A stretch of 64,000 bases of DNA from Fodinicola acaciae (GTDB lineage Bacteria > Actinomycetota > Actinomycetes > Mycobacteriales > HKI-0501): the NCBI RefSeq assembly GCF_010993745.1, contig NZ_WOTN01000004.1:1346913-1410912 (forward strand), in the 5' to 3' direction. Position 1 is the first letter of the stretch; every line of letters starts with the position of its first letter. Below, piece after piece: positions 19,110 to 26,962 of this stretch. A model generated the notes under the pieces. That model did no database searches and was not told the DNA's origin. It saw only the letters and a program-made list of their open reading frames with translations. The position numbers and the translations under genes are program-made.

Positions 19110-20293
19110 GTTTCCGGAGCGGCAGAAGCGAAGCCTGGAAGCGTAGCTATTCCCAGGCGCTGACTCGCACGGGTGTCCCTGATCCTGCTGCTCAAAAGGA
19201 CTACACGGCCAAGCAGAAGGAATCTCTCAAGGGTTCCGCTTTAAGTACGTCGCTATCCATAATTGGCACCGGAGTCGGCAGCGCATCTCTGCTACTCACG
19301 TCGGGAATCGCTGCCTTTGCTGACAAAGTCGGTCCCAGCGTGGGCGGAATATTGGGAGCCGCAGGCCTTGCGCTGTTGGCCAAGGCTGTAGTCGACCTGC
19401 GCGCCTCACAGAAGAAATCGCAGAAGTATCAGCAACAACGTCAACGCGGACAGCGGCCGGAAGCTGAGCCACTTAACGAGATCGATCGTGTCGAGCACGA
19501 GTCGACCGTCCGAGACGAGCAGATCGAGGCCCGTCTCGACGCCGAAGGCCGTCAACGCACCGACGACCTGAACGAGATATCAAACGCGATTACCACAGTC
19601 GCGGAATCGACTCCGAGAAAGGATGAGGTCTACACCAAGGCCGAGGTTCAAGGGATAGTCCAGCAGGCCATCGCGCAGGCGACAGCGCCGCTACACGACG
19701 AGATCCGTCGATTGCATGATCGAGTCACGCGCGAGGAGGCGGCCCGTCAGGTCGCGGATGCCAATGTTCAGGCCGACGTTGCCCGGGTTGATGCAGAAGT
19801 CAGTGAGACCAGCGCGCGAGTCACGGACACGCAAGCAGTCACGAACGATCTGACGAACGGTCTCAACCATGTCAACGATCGGTTGGACGGCCAGGGCCGT
19901 GTGGTCAACCAGCATGCCGACGTGCTCAACCACTTCAACGTCGGACTCGGCGGCCTGATGCAGGTAAGCAACGCCCACGCCGACAACCTCGACACGCTTG
20001 GCCGTCAACAGGCCGGAGAAGGCGCACGGCGCGGTCGCCGAGGCGATCCGGCGAACCAACCGCCAGCCCCCGCCGCGCGGGCTCATCCAGTGCCCCCGCC
20101 GCCGCCCGGCCAGCCAGGTACCGCCGAGACCGTCAGGCAAGAGCCATGGGGCGCGCAGCAGAACCAGAAACCGGAGCCGTTTCCCAACGCTCAGCGAAGA
20201 CAGCAGGGGCCACAGCCAGGCCAGGGCCGTCCGTCCGGCAGCCCGACGCCGGCACCGCAGCCGGGCCGAGGTCCGCGACCACCGCGCCGATAG
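19106..20293 (+). CDS. Membrane plus long coiled-coil cargo protein
   Basis: This encodes 395 residues. A basic N-terminus precedes two close hydrophobic segments (about 45-70 and 78-98, LSIIGTGVGSASLLLTSGIA and GGILGAAGLALLAKAVV). Residues ~120-310 are a charged, heptad-rich coiled coil, and the last ~85 are a Pro/Gln/Arg-rich disordered tail. The ATG overlaps the preceding stop by 4 bp. The layout recalls Spd-type spread proteins, phage-exclusion membrane proteins or a membrane-tethered scaffold. None can be chosen from sequence. Confidence 0.7.
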   Translation: MSFRSGRSEAWKRSYSQALTRTGVPDPAAQKDYTAKQKESLKGSALSTSLSIIGTGVGSASLLLTSGIAAFADKVGPSVGGILGAAGLALLAKAVVDLRASQKKSQKYQQQRQRGQRPEAEPLNEIDRVEHESTVRDEQIEARLDAEGRQRTDDLNEISNAITTVAESTPRKDEVYTKAEVQGIVQQAIAQATAPLHDEIRRLHDRVTREEAARQVADANVQADVARVDAEVSETSARVTDTQAVTNDLTNGLNHVNDRLDGQGRVVNQHADVLNHFNVGLGGLMQVSNAHADNLDTLGRQQAGEGARRGRRGDPANQPPAPAARAHPVPPPPPGQPGTAETVRQEPWGAQQNQKPEPFPNAQRRQQGPQPGQGRPSGSPTPAPQPGRGPRPPRR

Positions 20294-20295
20294 CG

Positions 20296-21039
20296 CTACG
20301 GCAGCAGATAAGCCGTTTCGAGAACATGGCGGGTCGGTACGTACACGGTGTCCAGCGCCAGAATCGGCGCGTTTGATCGGTCGTACGCGACCACCAGTGC
20401 GACAAGGACGGGGGAGCGCCGTTCGATGTCCAGGGCGCGCGCCTCGTCCGCGGCCGCCGTACGAGCGGACAGGGTTTCGGTGGCGTGGCCGAAAGCGACT
20501 TCCCGACGCTGGCGAAGATGGTCGAGGATGCCCGAGGTCAAGGGTGCTGACGCTTCCAAGTCGGTATCTGCCGCGTGCTCGACGGAGATGTAGAGCGTCG
20601 ACAGCTCGACCGGCCCCAGCTCATCGACCGTGGATATCCGCCGTCTGGCTACGGTCGGCGTACCGACTGGAATCTGTAGGGCCGAGGCAATCCGTTGCGG
20701 GCAGTGCACTCGACGGGTTTCGAGAACCCGCAGCGGTGCGCCAACGCCATCAGTTTCGTTGCCGTCTAAGGAGTCTGTGATGTAGCCGGGCAGGGACTCG
20801 ACTTTCGTCTGCGGCCTGCCACGTACGATCCGGCCGCGTCCGTGCTGCGCCTCGATCCAGCCGTCTTGCGACAAGATCGATAGTGCACGTACGACTGTCA
20901 CGCGCGAGACCTTGAACTCGTCGCCCAGCTGCGATTCGCTCGGCAGCATCGACCCAGGTGGGTACGTGCCGTCCTCGATACGTTCCTGCAGCGTGTTCAC
21001 GATGACGACGTATCGAGGCGGCGTCACATCCAGTGGCAT
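20296..21039 (-). CDS. korSA: GntR/UTRA family repressor, KorSA-like
   Basis: This encodes 247 residues. The N-terminal winged HTH reads YVVIVNTLQERIEDGTYPPG, LPSESQLGDEFKVSRVTVVRAL and HGRGRIV. A C-terminal UTRA effector fold follows. GntR proteins with this layout (KorSA, KorA) silence pra and transfer genes of AICEs. A palindrome ACTCGACTTGTCGAGA lies 30 bp before its start and a related site precedes the Pra-like gene. The stop is 3 bp from the convergent coiled-coil gene. Confidence 0.85.
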   Translation of the reverse strand: MPLDVTPPRYVVIVNTLQERIEDGTYPPGSMLPSESQLGDEFKVSRVTVVRALSILSQDGWIEAQHGRGRIVRGRPQTKVESLPGYITDSLDGNETDGVGAPLRVLETRRVHCPQRIASALQIPVGTPTVARRRISTVDELGPVELSTLYISVEHAADTDLEASAPLTSGILDHLRQRREVAFGHATETLSARTAAADEARALDIERRSPVLVALVVAYDRSNAPILALDTVYVPTRHVLETAYLLP

Positions 21040-21068
21040 TGTGCCCCACCGCCCGTATCATGACATCG

Positions 21069-21084
21069 ACTCGACTTGTCGAGA
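21069..21084. promoter_or_regulatory. KorSA-like operator upstream of the gntR gene
   Basis: CTCGACTTGTCGAG (21070-21083) is a perfect palindrome just upstream of the gntR start and resembles the site at 18456-18471. Confidence 0.65.
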
Positions 21085-21086
21085 GG

Positions 21087-21398
21087 TTAGCTTGACATCG
21101 GATTTTGCGCAAACCGCGCAGCATCTGTGTAGCCCTCGGGGAAGAACACGATCTGCGTTCCACCGCCGTGGCCATGGATGGTCTCGATGTCATAGATCGA
21201 GTCGAAAACGCAGATCTGTTGCACGCCGGTTGTCGCGCCGCGCCAGCGCAGTACGGCCTTGTTGTCGTTGTACATGACACCCCAGGCCACGATTCCGATG
21301 CCGGAGATGCCCGACGGGTCGCTGTTGCGTACGAGTGCGAACACGTGCGGCCGGTCGGAGATGTCGACCGCAGGGAGCTGTAAGACGGGATCAGGCAC
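21087..21398 (-). CDS. Hypothetical small AICE protein
   Basis: This encodes about 103 residues, predicted mostly beta, including RPHVFALVRNSDPSGISG, VLRWRGATTGVQQICVF and ETIHGHGGGTQIVFF. I placed the start at GTG 21398, which overlaps the stop of the upstream gene by 8 bp (GTGCCTGA). An upstream GTG at 21443 is possible. I recognise no domain. It ends just before the gntR operator and is probably in one unit with the two genes upstream. Confidence 0.55.
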   Translation of the reverse strand: MPDPVLQLPAVDISDRPHVFALVRNSDPSGISGIGIVAWGVMYNDNKAVLRWRGATTGVQQICVFDSIYDIETIHGHGGGTQIVFFPEGYTDAARFAQNPMSS

Positions 21399-21615
21399 GG
21401 CTGTGCCGACCACGTGAATCTGCGTCCTCGCCGTCCAGCTCAAACTCGATGTCGATCATGTCGATGATCGTCTGGTAGGCCAGCGCTTTGCCTGCGAATT
21501 GGGCGATTCTCCGCTGGTCACCTTGCGTGCGAGCGACATGCAGCGTTTGAGTGGCGTCGAGCCTCGCCTGCACTATCTGCCGTCGCAGCGACAGCACTTG
21601 CCCAATCATGCTCAT
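21391..21615 (-). CDS. Small helical protein, paralogue of a gene outside attR
   Basis: This encodes 74 residues, one long helical hairpin: LRRQIVQARLDATQTLHVA, DQRRIAQFAGKALAYQTIID and MIDIEFE. The same pattern is found at 26963-27229 outside the element, so the two are clear paralogues. The start ATG at 21615 follows GGTGGCGGG; an ATG two codons later is the alternative. The frame is open further upstream but unconserved. The function is unknown. Confidence 0.65.
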   Translation of the reverse strand: MSMIGQVLSLRRQIVQARLDATQTLHVARTQGDQRRIAQFAGKALAYQTIIDMIDIEFELDGEDADSRGRHSRA

Positions 21616-21751
21616 CCCGCCACCAGTAACAATCTCATCGATAAGGTCCCTCGAAAGCGTGGAGGGCACCAGGGCAAGTGGACTGCTGACCACGAAGCAA
21701 AGGAGTGGTCCCGTCTCGCCTGCCCTAGTGCCGGCTTGATGCGACCAGGCG

Positions 21752-21964
21752 CTACCCGGCCCGGTCTTCAGTAACCCAGACGACGAGCACACCGCGTACG
21801 ACACCGTGCCCGCCGCAGTCCAGACACGAACGTCGCCGTAGTCGCCGGTCACGCTCGGCGCCGTCCCACGCTCGCCGAGCTGTCACCACCAACCAGCCTC
21901 GCCCTTCACAGGACCGGCAAGGGTCCTGCGTCGAGCGGCCCCGATCTTCCGCTGACTTGGCCAT
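21752..21964 (-). CDS. Small protein with DnaJ-like CxxCxGxG repeats
   Basis: This encodes 70 residues with two zinc-binding-type motifs, CRSCEGRGW and CLDCGGHGV, separated by a basic helix (RRAWDGAERDRRLRRRS). Two CxxCxGxG-type repeats suggest a single zinc knuckle. The start ATG at 21964 has no strong Shine-Dalgarno. The gene is divergent from the HTH-TPR regulator, across a perfect palindrome. Confidence 0.55.
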   Translation of the reverse strand: MAKSAEDRGRSTQDPCRSCEGRGWLVVTARRAWDGAERDRRLRRRSCLDCGGHGVVRGVLVVWVTEDRAG

Positions 21965-22002
21965 GACAACAGGCTGGCCGCCGGACGAGGTCAAAGACAG
22001 AT

Positions 22003-22024
22003 CAACTTTGAATAGTCAAAGTTG
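22003..22024. promoter_or_regulatory. Palindromic operator between divergent genes
   Basis: CAACTTTGA-ATAG-TCAAAGTTG is a perfect 9-bp inverted repeat, about 100 bp before the HTH-TPR gene and 40 bp before the small CxxC gene. An additional TCAAAG half-site lies at 21991-21996. It is likely bound by the adjacent HTH protein or by the GntR protein. Confidence 0.5.
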
Positions 22025-22122
22025 GCATAACTGAGAGACATCCGGGGCTGACGCCGACTTAGAATCGACTACCGTGGCACTTGTGATCGTGACGCTGAGT
22101 CATGCGGGAGGGTTGTAAGTCG

Positions 22123-23448
22123 GTGACGGGATACGACCCGATCGAGGTGCCGCCCGAGTTCTGGGAGGACCCGCGAGTTTTGGCTGCCCTCAAGGCCAAA
22201 CACGTCGGGCGGTTGTTCGCCGTACTCACCCGCTGGCCGTACACGTTCACGCAAACCAGAGTCGGAACTGCCGTAGGCATGCAGCAGCCGCTGGTCAGCA
22301 AGTACATCCGCGAGGTACACCAGGCCAAAGAAATGCACGTCTTTAGGCGCATAGCGGATGGCCTGGAGATGCCCGCGCACGCACGTGCGCTCTTTGGTCT
22401 CTCGGATGACGGCGAGGATGGTCGCGGCAGCGCCATCGTCGTACGTCCGCCAGCGGTCCCGATCGTTCCGGCGGACCTCGACCAGGTCGAGCAGCTGCGC
22501 CAGGCCCTCGACGCCGCCCTGCATGATGGCGCCATGGCCGAGGCGAGCCTCGAGGACTGGGAGCGGACCGTATCCCGCTACGGCCGTGCGACCCGCGACC
22601 GGTCGGCAGATCTCCTGTTCAACGACCTCACGACGGACTTGACGGACTTGCAGACCGCGCTGACCCGATATCGATCGGCATCGGCGCTCCGGCATCTCAC
22701 CCGAGTGACGGCCCAGCTGTCCGGGCTGATCTGCCTGACGCTCGTCAAGATGGACAACCGCATCGCGTTCCGCCGTTGGGCACGTACCGCACGCCACGCC
22801 GCAAGCGAAGCAGGCGACCCGCTGACGACCTCTTGGGTTTTGGCTCAGGAGGCGTACGGCCACTATTACAGCGGCGATCTGATCGAGGCCCTGAGTGTGG
22901 CTGAGCAAGCCCAGGTGCTCGCCGGCAAGTCGGCGGCTGTCGGAGCGCCGTTAGCCGCAGCTCTTGAGGCTCGCGTGTACGGCATGATGGGCCGCCGAGC
23001 CGAAACACAGGCCGCCTTACACCGTGCCGAGGAAGGCGTCTCGCGACTTGAAGGCGATGCACTCGCGGCATCGGCCTTTGGCTACAACGAATCGCAGCTG
23101 CGGTTCCATGAAGGCAACGCGTACACCCATCTACGCGACAGCGACTCAGCGCGCGTCGCGCAGGAACGCGCGCTAGAACTCTGCGCGCCTGGTGACTTTA
23201 CTGACTGGGCCATCACCCGCCTGGACCGCGCTAACTGCCTGGTCTACGACGGCGACACCGCCGAGGCCATGTCGTACGCGACGGAGACGTTCGAGCAGCT
23301 GTCTACCTCGCAGCGCGAGGGAATCATCACGCTTCGCGGACAGGAGATCCTGACCGACGTACCGGCCAAGGACCGGCTGTCCGCACCTGTTCAGCAGTTC
23401 AAGGAACTCCTGATGTTGACCTCGCAGCCCAAGAAGGAGAAGCGATAG
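22123..23448 (+). CDS. HTH (XRE-like) regulator with TPR-type helical repeats
   Basis: This encodes 441 residues. The N-terminal HTH region includes RWPYTFTQTRVGTAVGMQQPLVSKYIREVH. A linker precedes a long alpha-helical repeat region (~130-430) with TPR-like phrases such as GHYYSGDLIEALSVAEQAQ and GNAYTHLRDSDSARVAQERA. Such proteins sense a peptide or other ligand through the repeats. GTG at 22123 follows GGGAGGG; an ATG at 22102 is the alternative. The stop overlaps the GNAT start by 1 bp. HTH-TPR plus GNAT pairs occur in other actinomycete accessory regions, to my recollection. Confidence 0.8.
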   Translation: MTGYDPIEVPPEFWEDPRVLAALKAKHVGRLFAVLTRWPYTFTQTRVGTAVGMQQPLVSKYIREVHQAKEMHVFRRIADGLEMPAHARALFGLSDDGEDGRGSAIVVRPPAVPIVPADLDQVEQLRQALDAALHDGAMAEASLEDWERTVSRYGRATRDRSADLLFNDLTTDLTDLQTALTRYRSASALRHLTRVTAQLSGLICLTLVKMDNRIAFRRWARTARHAASEAGDPLTTSWVLAQEAYGHYYSGDLIEALSVAEQAQVLAGKSAAVGAPLAAALEARVYGMMGRRAETQAALHRAEEGVSRLEGDALAASAFGYNESQLRFHEGNAYTHLRDSDSARVAQERALELCAPGDFTDWAITRLDRANCLVYDGDTAEAMSYATETFEQLSTSQREGIITLRGQEILTDVPAKDRLSAPVQQFKELLMLTSQPKKEKR

Positions 23449-23915
23449 TGGCTCAGATCTTGCCGGCCAAGTCCTCGGACGCCGGCGCAATCTCGGATCT
23501 TCTCGAAGAGATGGACCGCTTCTACGACGAAGAGTCGGAGGCACGAGAGGATCGCATCCGCCAGATCAACGACGCTCTCTTTGGTGACCCGCCGATCGCG
23601 TACTCGTTGCTCGCTTGGGATGGCGACGAGCTGGTCGGCTTTGCCTCTTACTCATACCTCTGGCCGGCCGCCGGCCTCACACACTCGCTCTTCCTGAAAG
23701 AGCTGTACGTCGCCGAAAAGGTCCGCCGTACTGGCGTCGGCCAGCAACTCATGCGCGGCCTATTCGACATCGCCGCCAAGCGCGGATGCAGCCGAGTCGA
23801 ATGGCAAACTGACCAATTCAACGCCAATGCACAACGCTTCTACGAACTGCTCGGCGTCAAGCCCAATCCCGGCAAGATCTTCTACCGCGCGGACACTGGC
23901 AGCCTATTGAAGTGA
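23448..23915 (+). CDS. GNAT family N-acetyltransferase
   Basis: This encodes 155 residues with the standard GNAT fold. Motif A reads LYVAEKVRRTGVGQQLMRGL, with the acetyl-CoA pyrophosphate loop RRTGVG. A beta-bulge precedes FDIAAKRGCSRVEWQ and the C-terminal NANAQRFYELLGVKP. The acceptor could be a small molecule or a protein. It is translationally coupled to the HTH-TPR gene (TAGTG junction), so it probably acts in the same pathway. Its end overlaps the convergent nuclease gene by 12 bp. Confidence 0.88.
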   Translation: MAQILPAKSSDAGAISDLLEEMDRFYDEESEAREDRIRQINDALFGDPPIAYSLLAWDGDELVGFASYSYLWPAAGLTHSLFLKELYVAEKVRRTGVGQQLMRGLFDIAAKRGCSRVEWQTDQFNANAQRFYELLGVKPNPGKIFYRADTGSLLK

Positions 23916-24851
23916 TCTTGGGGCGTCGATTGTTATCGCTAGTGCCGCCGAAATCGGACCGCTGCGCCGGTTGAAGATGTAATTTAGGCCATTGTCGGCC
24001 GGCGAGTCTGCAATATGTCCGGCCTCGCATTCAAGTACCAAATCCACAATAAAATTTTCCAAACGCCAACCGGCTTGGTTCTGATTTTGCGAAAACGGAT
24101 CGGCAAAAGATCGCAGTAGTTCACTATACGCTGGACTATGGCCGTCTGGCTGACCGATCAGTGCTGCCCGTAACTGGCTCGCGGGAAGGACGCGACAGCC
24201 AACATCGCAAGAGCCGCCAACCTGATATCCGGCTGGCAGAGGCTGCGTTACCTCGTGCGGTATCTGCCATGGATGATAGAGAAGGTAGTAGACAGGGACA
24301 CCTTGGTGTTGCTCGAACTCTCCAATTGATTTGTACTGCCGAAGTCCGGTCACCAGCGCTTTATACCGAGACTCTGTGTTGAACCCAAACTGTCGCGGGG
24401 TGGTTATATCGCCCCACTCGTCGTCTTGTTTGTAGAGTCGACCAAACCCAACTAAGTAGTCTAGAGGGCTGTCTTCTTCCCAGTTCTGCTCGTTAGGGTA
24501 CAGGCGTTTAGACTGCAGCAGAACAACTTTAGAGCGAACTATTCTCCCCTCCTGCCGGAACTGGACAAGGATCCCGATATCCGCGATCTCCCAGCGACGC
24601 GTATGGTCTGGCCATTCCCCAAAATGGCGACCGCCGCCAAGATAATGAGTCCTGATGTCGACTATCCACCCTGAGGGGAACTGAAAGGGCGTCGACATGC
24701 CCGCAAAATGTTGGATAAATGTCATGTCGAGGGACGTCTCCCAAGTCGTCGGGATACGTGACACGATTGCTGACACGCGCTCGTTGCAAACCGAGAACGT
24801 ATCCCGTAGCCACGTCTGCACGTCTGTGGGGATCGGAATGGGAGGCGTCAA
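23904..24851 (-). CDS. Putative PD-(D/E)xK (Mrr-like) nuclease of a candidate defence pair
   Basis: This encodes 315 residues. The core WEIADIGILVQFRQEG, then SKVVLLQSKRLYP, fits a PD-(D/E)xK nuclease with Asp91 and Gln113-x-Lys115, the QxK form seen in Mrr-type restriction enzymes; Glu88 or Glu38 may complete the site. The rest (YLVGFGRLYKQDDEWGD, VPVYYLLYHPW) is unknown. I chose TTG at 24851 with CGGAG 5 nt upstream because no ATG or GTG fits. It starts 47 bp after the HEPN gene on the same strand, in a DNA stretch clearly poorer in G+C than the chromosome. Nuclease activity is inferred from motif only. Confidence 0.6.
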   Translation of the reverse strand: MTPPIPIPTDVQTWLRDTFSVCNERVSAIVSRIPTTWETSLDMTFIQHFAGMSTPFQFPSGWIVDIRTHYLGGGRHFGEWPDHTRRWEIADIGILVQFRQEGRIVRSKVVLLQSKRLYPNEQNWEEDSPLDYLVGFGRLYKQDDEWGDITTPRQFGFNTESRYKALVTGLRQYKSIGEFEQHQGVPVYYLLYHPWQIPHEVTQPLPAGYQVGGSCDVGCRVLPASQLRAALIGQPDGHSPAYSELLRSFADPFSQNQNQAGWRLENFIVDLVLECEAGHIADSPADNGLNYIFNRRSGPISAALAITIDAPRSLQ

Positions 24852-24898
24852 TTCTGCTCCGTAGCTCGAATGCGAACTAATTCTGCATTTACGGTCGG

Positions 24899-26137
24899 TC
24901 AGGTTGTGGTGAGATCCAGGAGATCTTGGTAACGACGTGCAGTAGGACCGTACTTGCAAGCTTCTACGATGTCCGGATTGCTCTGTAGGCGCTCTAGGGC
25001 GCTGCCGACTCGGGCTCGATCGTTCTTGAATAACTCTTCGATGATTGGCGCGGCCGAGTTGCTGAAGAATACGGGTCGCCGTCGGCCCGCCCCATAGCCC
25101 CCCTCTTCGCCGATATAGCACAGCGCCATCCACTTGGTCATATTCTCGTGGACTGGGTCGGGCGCTGCTCCAAGTCCACCGTATTCGGTGATGGAACGCA
25201 GCGGCCCGCCGTGTTCGGCATGGCTTCGCCAGTCGTGCCCAATGGCTATCAACTCCTCGCACCTGGTTCGGAAGAACTCTATCCGTTGCCCCTTGTTGAG
25301 ATACGTGAGGATGCCAATCGCTGTGGCGACTCGAACCTCCACTGGTTCAAGCTTCTTTCGTCCTACTTTCTCTTGTAAGTAGGCCGCCAGTTCGATCCTG
25401 ACTGAGTCGCGTGTCGCTGAATTCAGCTCTTTGAGGGTGGCAAATGCATTCTCGCGCACCACGTCTGGCGCCACGCCATTAAGCGCTAGGGCTGTGCCGA
25501 CAAGGAACTTCAGAATTTCGGCCTGCCTCGTGTCTGGAGCACTCTTGAAATCTTCGATAAGCTGAGCTGTCGGCAGGGCCGGACCTGCCGCTTGGACAAT
25601 CTCTTTCACTTCGGCAACCCGTAGGGGCTGCACAGGGTCTCGTGAAAGGACTGCGTCGATGCAAGTCGTAAAGATATAGATGCAGTCTTCAATGCCGGCT
25701 TCGTACTCCGAGTCTTCATGCTCAAGGTCTCTTCGGATGTCATACACCCGGGTCATTTTGCGCCATTCCGGACGTGTCAGAAGGCCCATGCGGTAGGCCA
25801 AATCAATAAGCTTCGCCGTCGAATATTCTTCGATCGAATCCTGCCCGGCAACAGTGGGCAAGCGGTAGGTCTTTGCGGCCTCCTGAGCAATATCAAGGCC
25901 TGCCATCTGTACCTTTTCGCGCAGGTCTTGGACGGCCGCATTGAATAGCCGCTGACATGCGCTGCTAGGGTCCACGGGAAGTAGTCGGCGAACTCTCTCA
26001 ATTAGCCCTTTTGCTTGCCATTGTGGCCTGATCTGCAGCATCAGGTTAGGAATCTCGCCCGTCGCGACAAGTTCCGTCGCCGGTCGACCGCCCGCAACGA
26101 CCGATGCGCGTCTAACAATCTCAAAATCGTCACTCAT
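24899..26137 (-). CDS. HEPN-domain protein with helical C-terminus, candidate toxin or effector
   Basis: This encodes 412 residues. Residues ~60-165 are helical and contain R135-RDLE-H140 in VYDIRRDLEHEDSEYEAG, the Rx4H motif of HEPN ribonucleases, preceded by AKLIDLAYRMGLLTRPEW. The C-terminal ~240 residues look like helical repeats, including LNGVAPDVVRENAFATLKEL. HEPN proteins often act as RNases in abortive infection or toxin-antitoxin systems. The ATG at 26137 follows AGGGG. It is the first gene of a two-gene leftward unit with the Mrr-like nuclease and lies next to attR, where AICE cargo is often placed. Confidence 0.6.
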   Translation of the reverse strand: MSDDFEIVRRASVVAGGRPATELVATGEIPNLMLQIRPQWQAKGLIERVRRLLPVDPSSACQRLFNAAVQDLREKVQMAGLDIAQEAAKTYRLPTVAGQDSIEEYSTAKLIDLAYRMGLLTRPEWRKMTRVYDIRRDLEHEDSEYEAGIEDCIYIFTTCIDAVLSRDPVQPLRVAEVKEIVQAAGPALPTAQLIEDFKSAPDTRQAEILKFLVGTALALNGVAPDVVRENAFATLKELNSATRDSVRIELAAYLQEKVGRKKLEPVEVRVATAIGILTYLNKGQRIEFFRTRCEELIAIGHDWRSHAEHGGPLRSITEYGGLGAAPDPVHENMTKWMALCYIGEEGGYGAGRRRPVFFSNSAAPIIEELFKNDRARVGSALERLQSNPDIVEACKYGPTARRYQDLLDLTTT

Positions 26138-26302
26138 CTGGAGCCCCTGGTAGCTGGCAACGACTACAGTCCGCTCGCCTGGGACACCATTCTGTAACAG
26201 AAGGCGCGGACTTGGCTTCAACCGTTTGGCTACCAATCGCGGGCACTACGCGCCTACTCTTCGTCATCCGCTCGGCTGCTGAATTGCTCTGTATTGGATC
26301 AA

Positions 26303-26404
26303 GGGCGTGCCTCCGGCACGCCCGGACCGCCACGCCGCCGCTGCGGGCGGCGCTGGGGCGCCGTCCTCGGACGGCGGCCGCCCCGGACGACCGGAGGCAC
26401 GCCC
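26303..26404. repeat. Nested inverted repeats
   Basis: GGGCGTGCC (26303-26311) pairs with GGCACGCCC (26315-26323) around a 3-nt loop. GGGCGTGCCTCCGG (26303-26316) also pairs with CCGGAGGCACGCCC (26391-26404), so two alternative folds exist. Between them lies CCGTCC-TC-GGACGG. Confidence 0.6.
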
Positions 26405-26543
26405 GCTCCGCACCCGAAGCACCCAGTACGAGTAGCACCAGGCCGAGCTGCCAACCGTCCAGCCGCGCCGTACTACTCGGGGGTCCTCGCCGGCCCCCGA
26501 ACCCCCTGGCGCCTCCGAGAAGCCCGCCGGGACCCTGCGGTAC

Positions 26544-26680
26544 GTGGTGCTGGTCGGTCTTCCCGCCGGCGCCAGAGGCAAGCGGACCGGCCCGGTACGG
26601 TCAACCGAGGAGCGTGGTTGACCGTACCGACCCGGCCCGCTGGGACTACGTCCGCCGACGGGAAGACCAACCAGCGCCAC
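26544..26680. repeat. 137-bp imperfect palindrome
   Basis: A central perfect 13-bp repeat (GGTACGGTCAACC at 26594-26606 with 26616-26628) is flanked by outer arms that also pair. GGTCTTCCCG on the left matches CGGGAAGACC on the right, and GTGGYGCTGG matches CCAGCGCCAC. The whole could form a long cruciform or RNA hairpin. Its place near attR suggests an origin, transfer locus or cargo boundary. Confidence 0.65.
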
Positions 26681-26823
26681 TCGCTTATGCCAGCGAAAAC
26701 CCAGCACAAACGGTGACGATCAGCGGCATCCGGCGAGCATCAGCGAGAAGCCCGAAAAGACGTACGGCCAGCTAGACGGCATGATCGGGAACCAGTGAGC
26801 AGTCACGGAAAGTGGCGAATGGA

Positions 26824-26864
26824 AATCGAGCGGTTCCCGGTTCGAGTCCGGGTGTCGGCTCCAC
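26824..26864. repeat. attR, 41-bp copy of the tRNA-Thr 3' half
   Basis: It is identical to 12195-12235. It lacks the 5' half of the tRNA, so it is the scar end of the integrated element and not a gene. Confidence 0.93.
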
Positions 26865-26962
26865 CATCTTCGCGTTGGGGACGTGCGTGCATGTGACGAA
26901 GGTGCTCGCGACACACCGTGAGAGCGGTCACTTTCGTTACATGAGAGGAAAACGGCTGCCAG

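Larger units (their letters stand above)
26138..26823. other. Noncoding, highly structured region before attR
   Basis: These 686 bp hold no convincing gene; frames open on both strands are Arg/Pro-rich and lack ribosome binding sites. The right part is dense in inverted repeats, listed separately. The left ~150 bp presumably carry the promoter for the HEPN gene. A replication or transfer origin is a possibility. Confidence 0.5.
12195..26864. mobile_element. pSAM2-like integrative and conjugative element (AICE), ~14.6 kb
   Basis: The element is flanked by the 41-bp att repeats. Its core, read leftwards, is a Pra-like activator, three small genes, a TraB/FtsK-like ATPase, a HUH replication initiator, an excisionase and a tyrosine integrase. 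A GntR/UTRA regulator (KorSA-like) lies further right. The order int-xis-rep-tra beside a tRNA matches pSAM2 and related AICEs, which replicate by rolling circle after excision and transfer as double-stranded DNA. Cargo fills 18.5-20.3 and 22.1-26.1 kb. All core genes appear intact. Confidence 0.93.

Noticed and set aside
26212..26775. Long open frames before attR
   Set aside because: They are Arg/Pro/Ala-rich on both strands, lack ribosome sites, and coincide with inverted repeats.
26824..26864. Second tRNA-Thr gene
   Set aside because: Only the 3' half is present; it is the att repeat.
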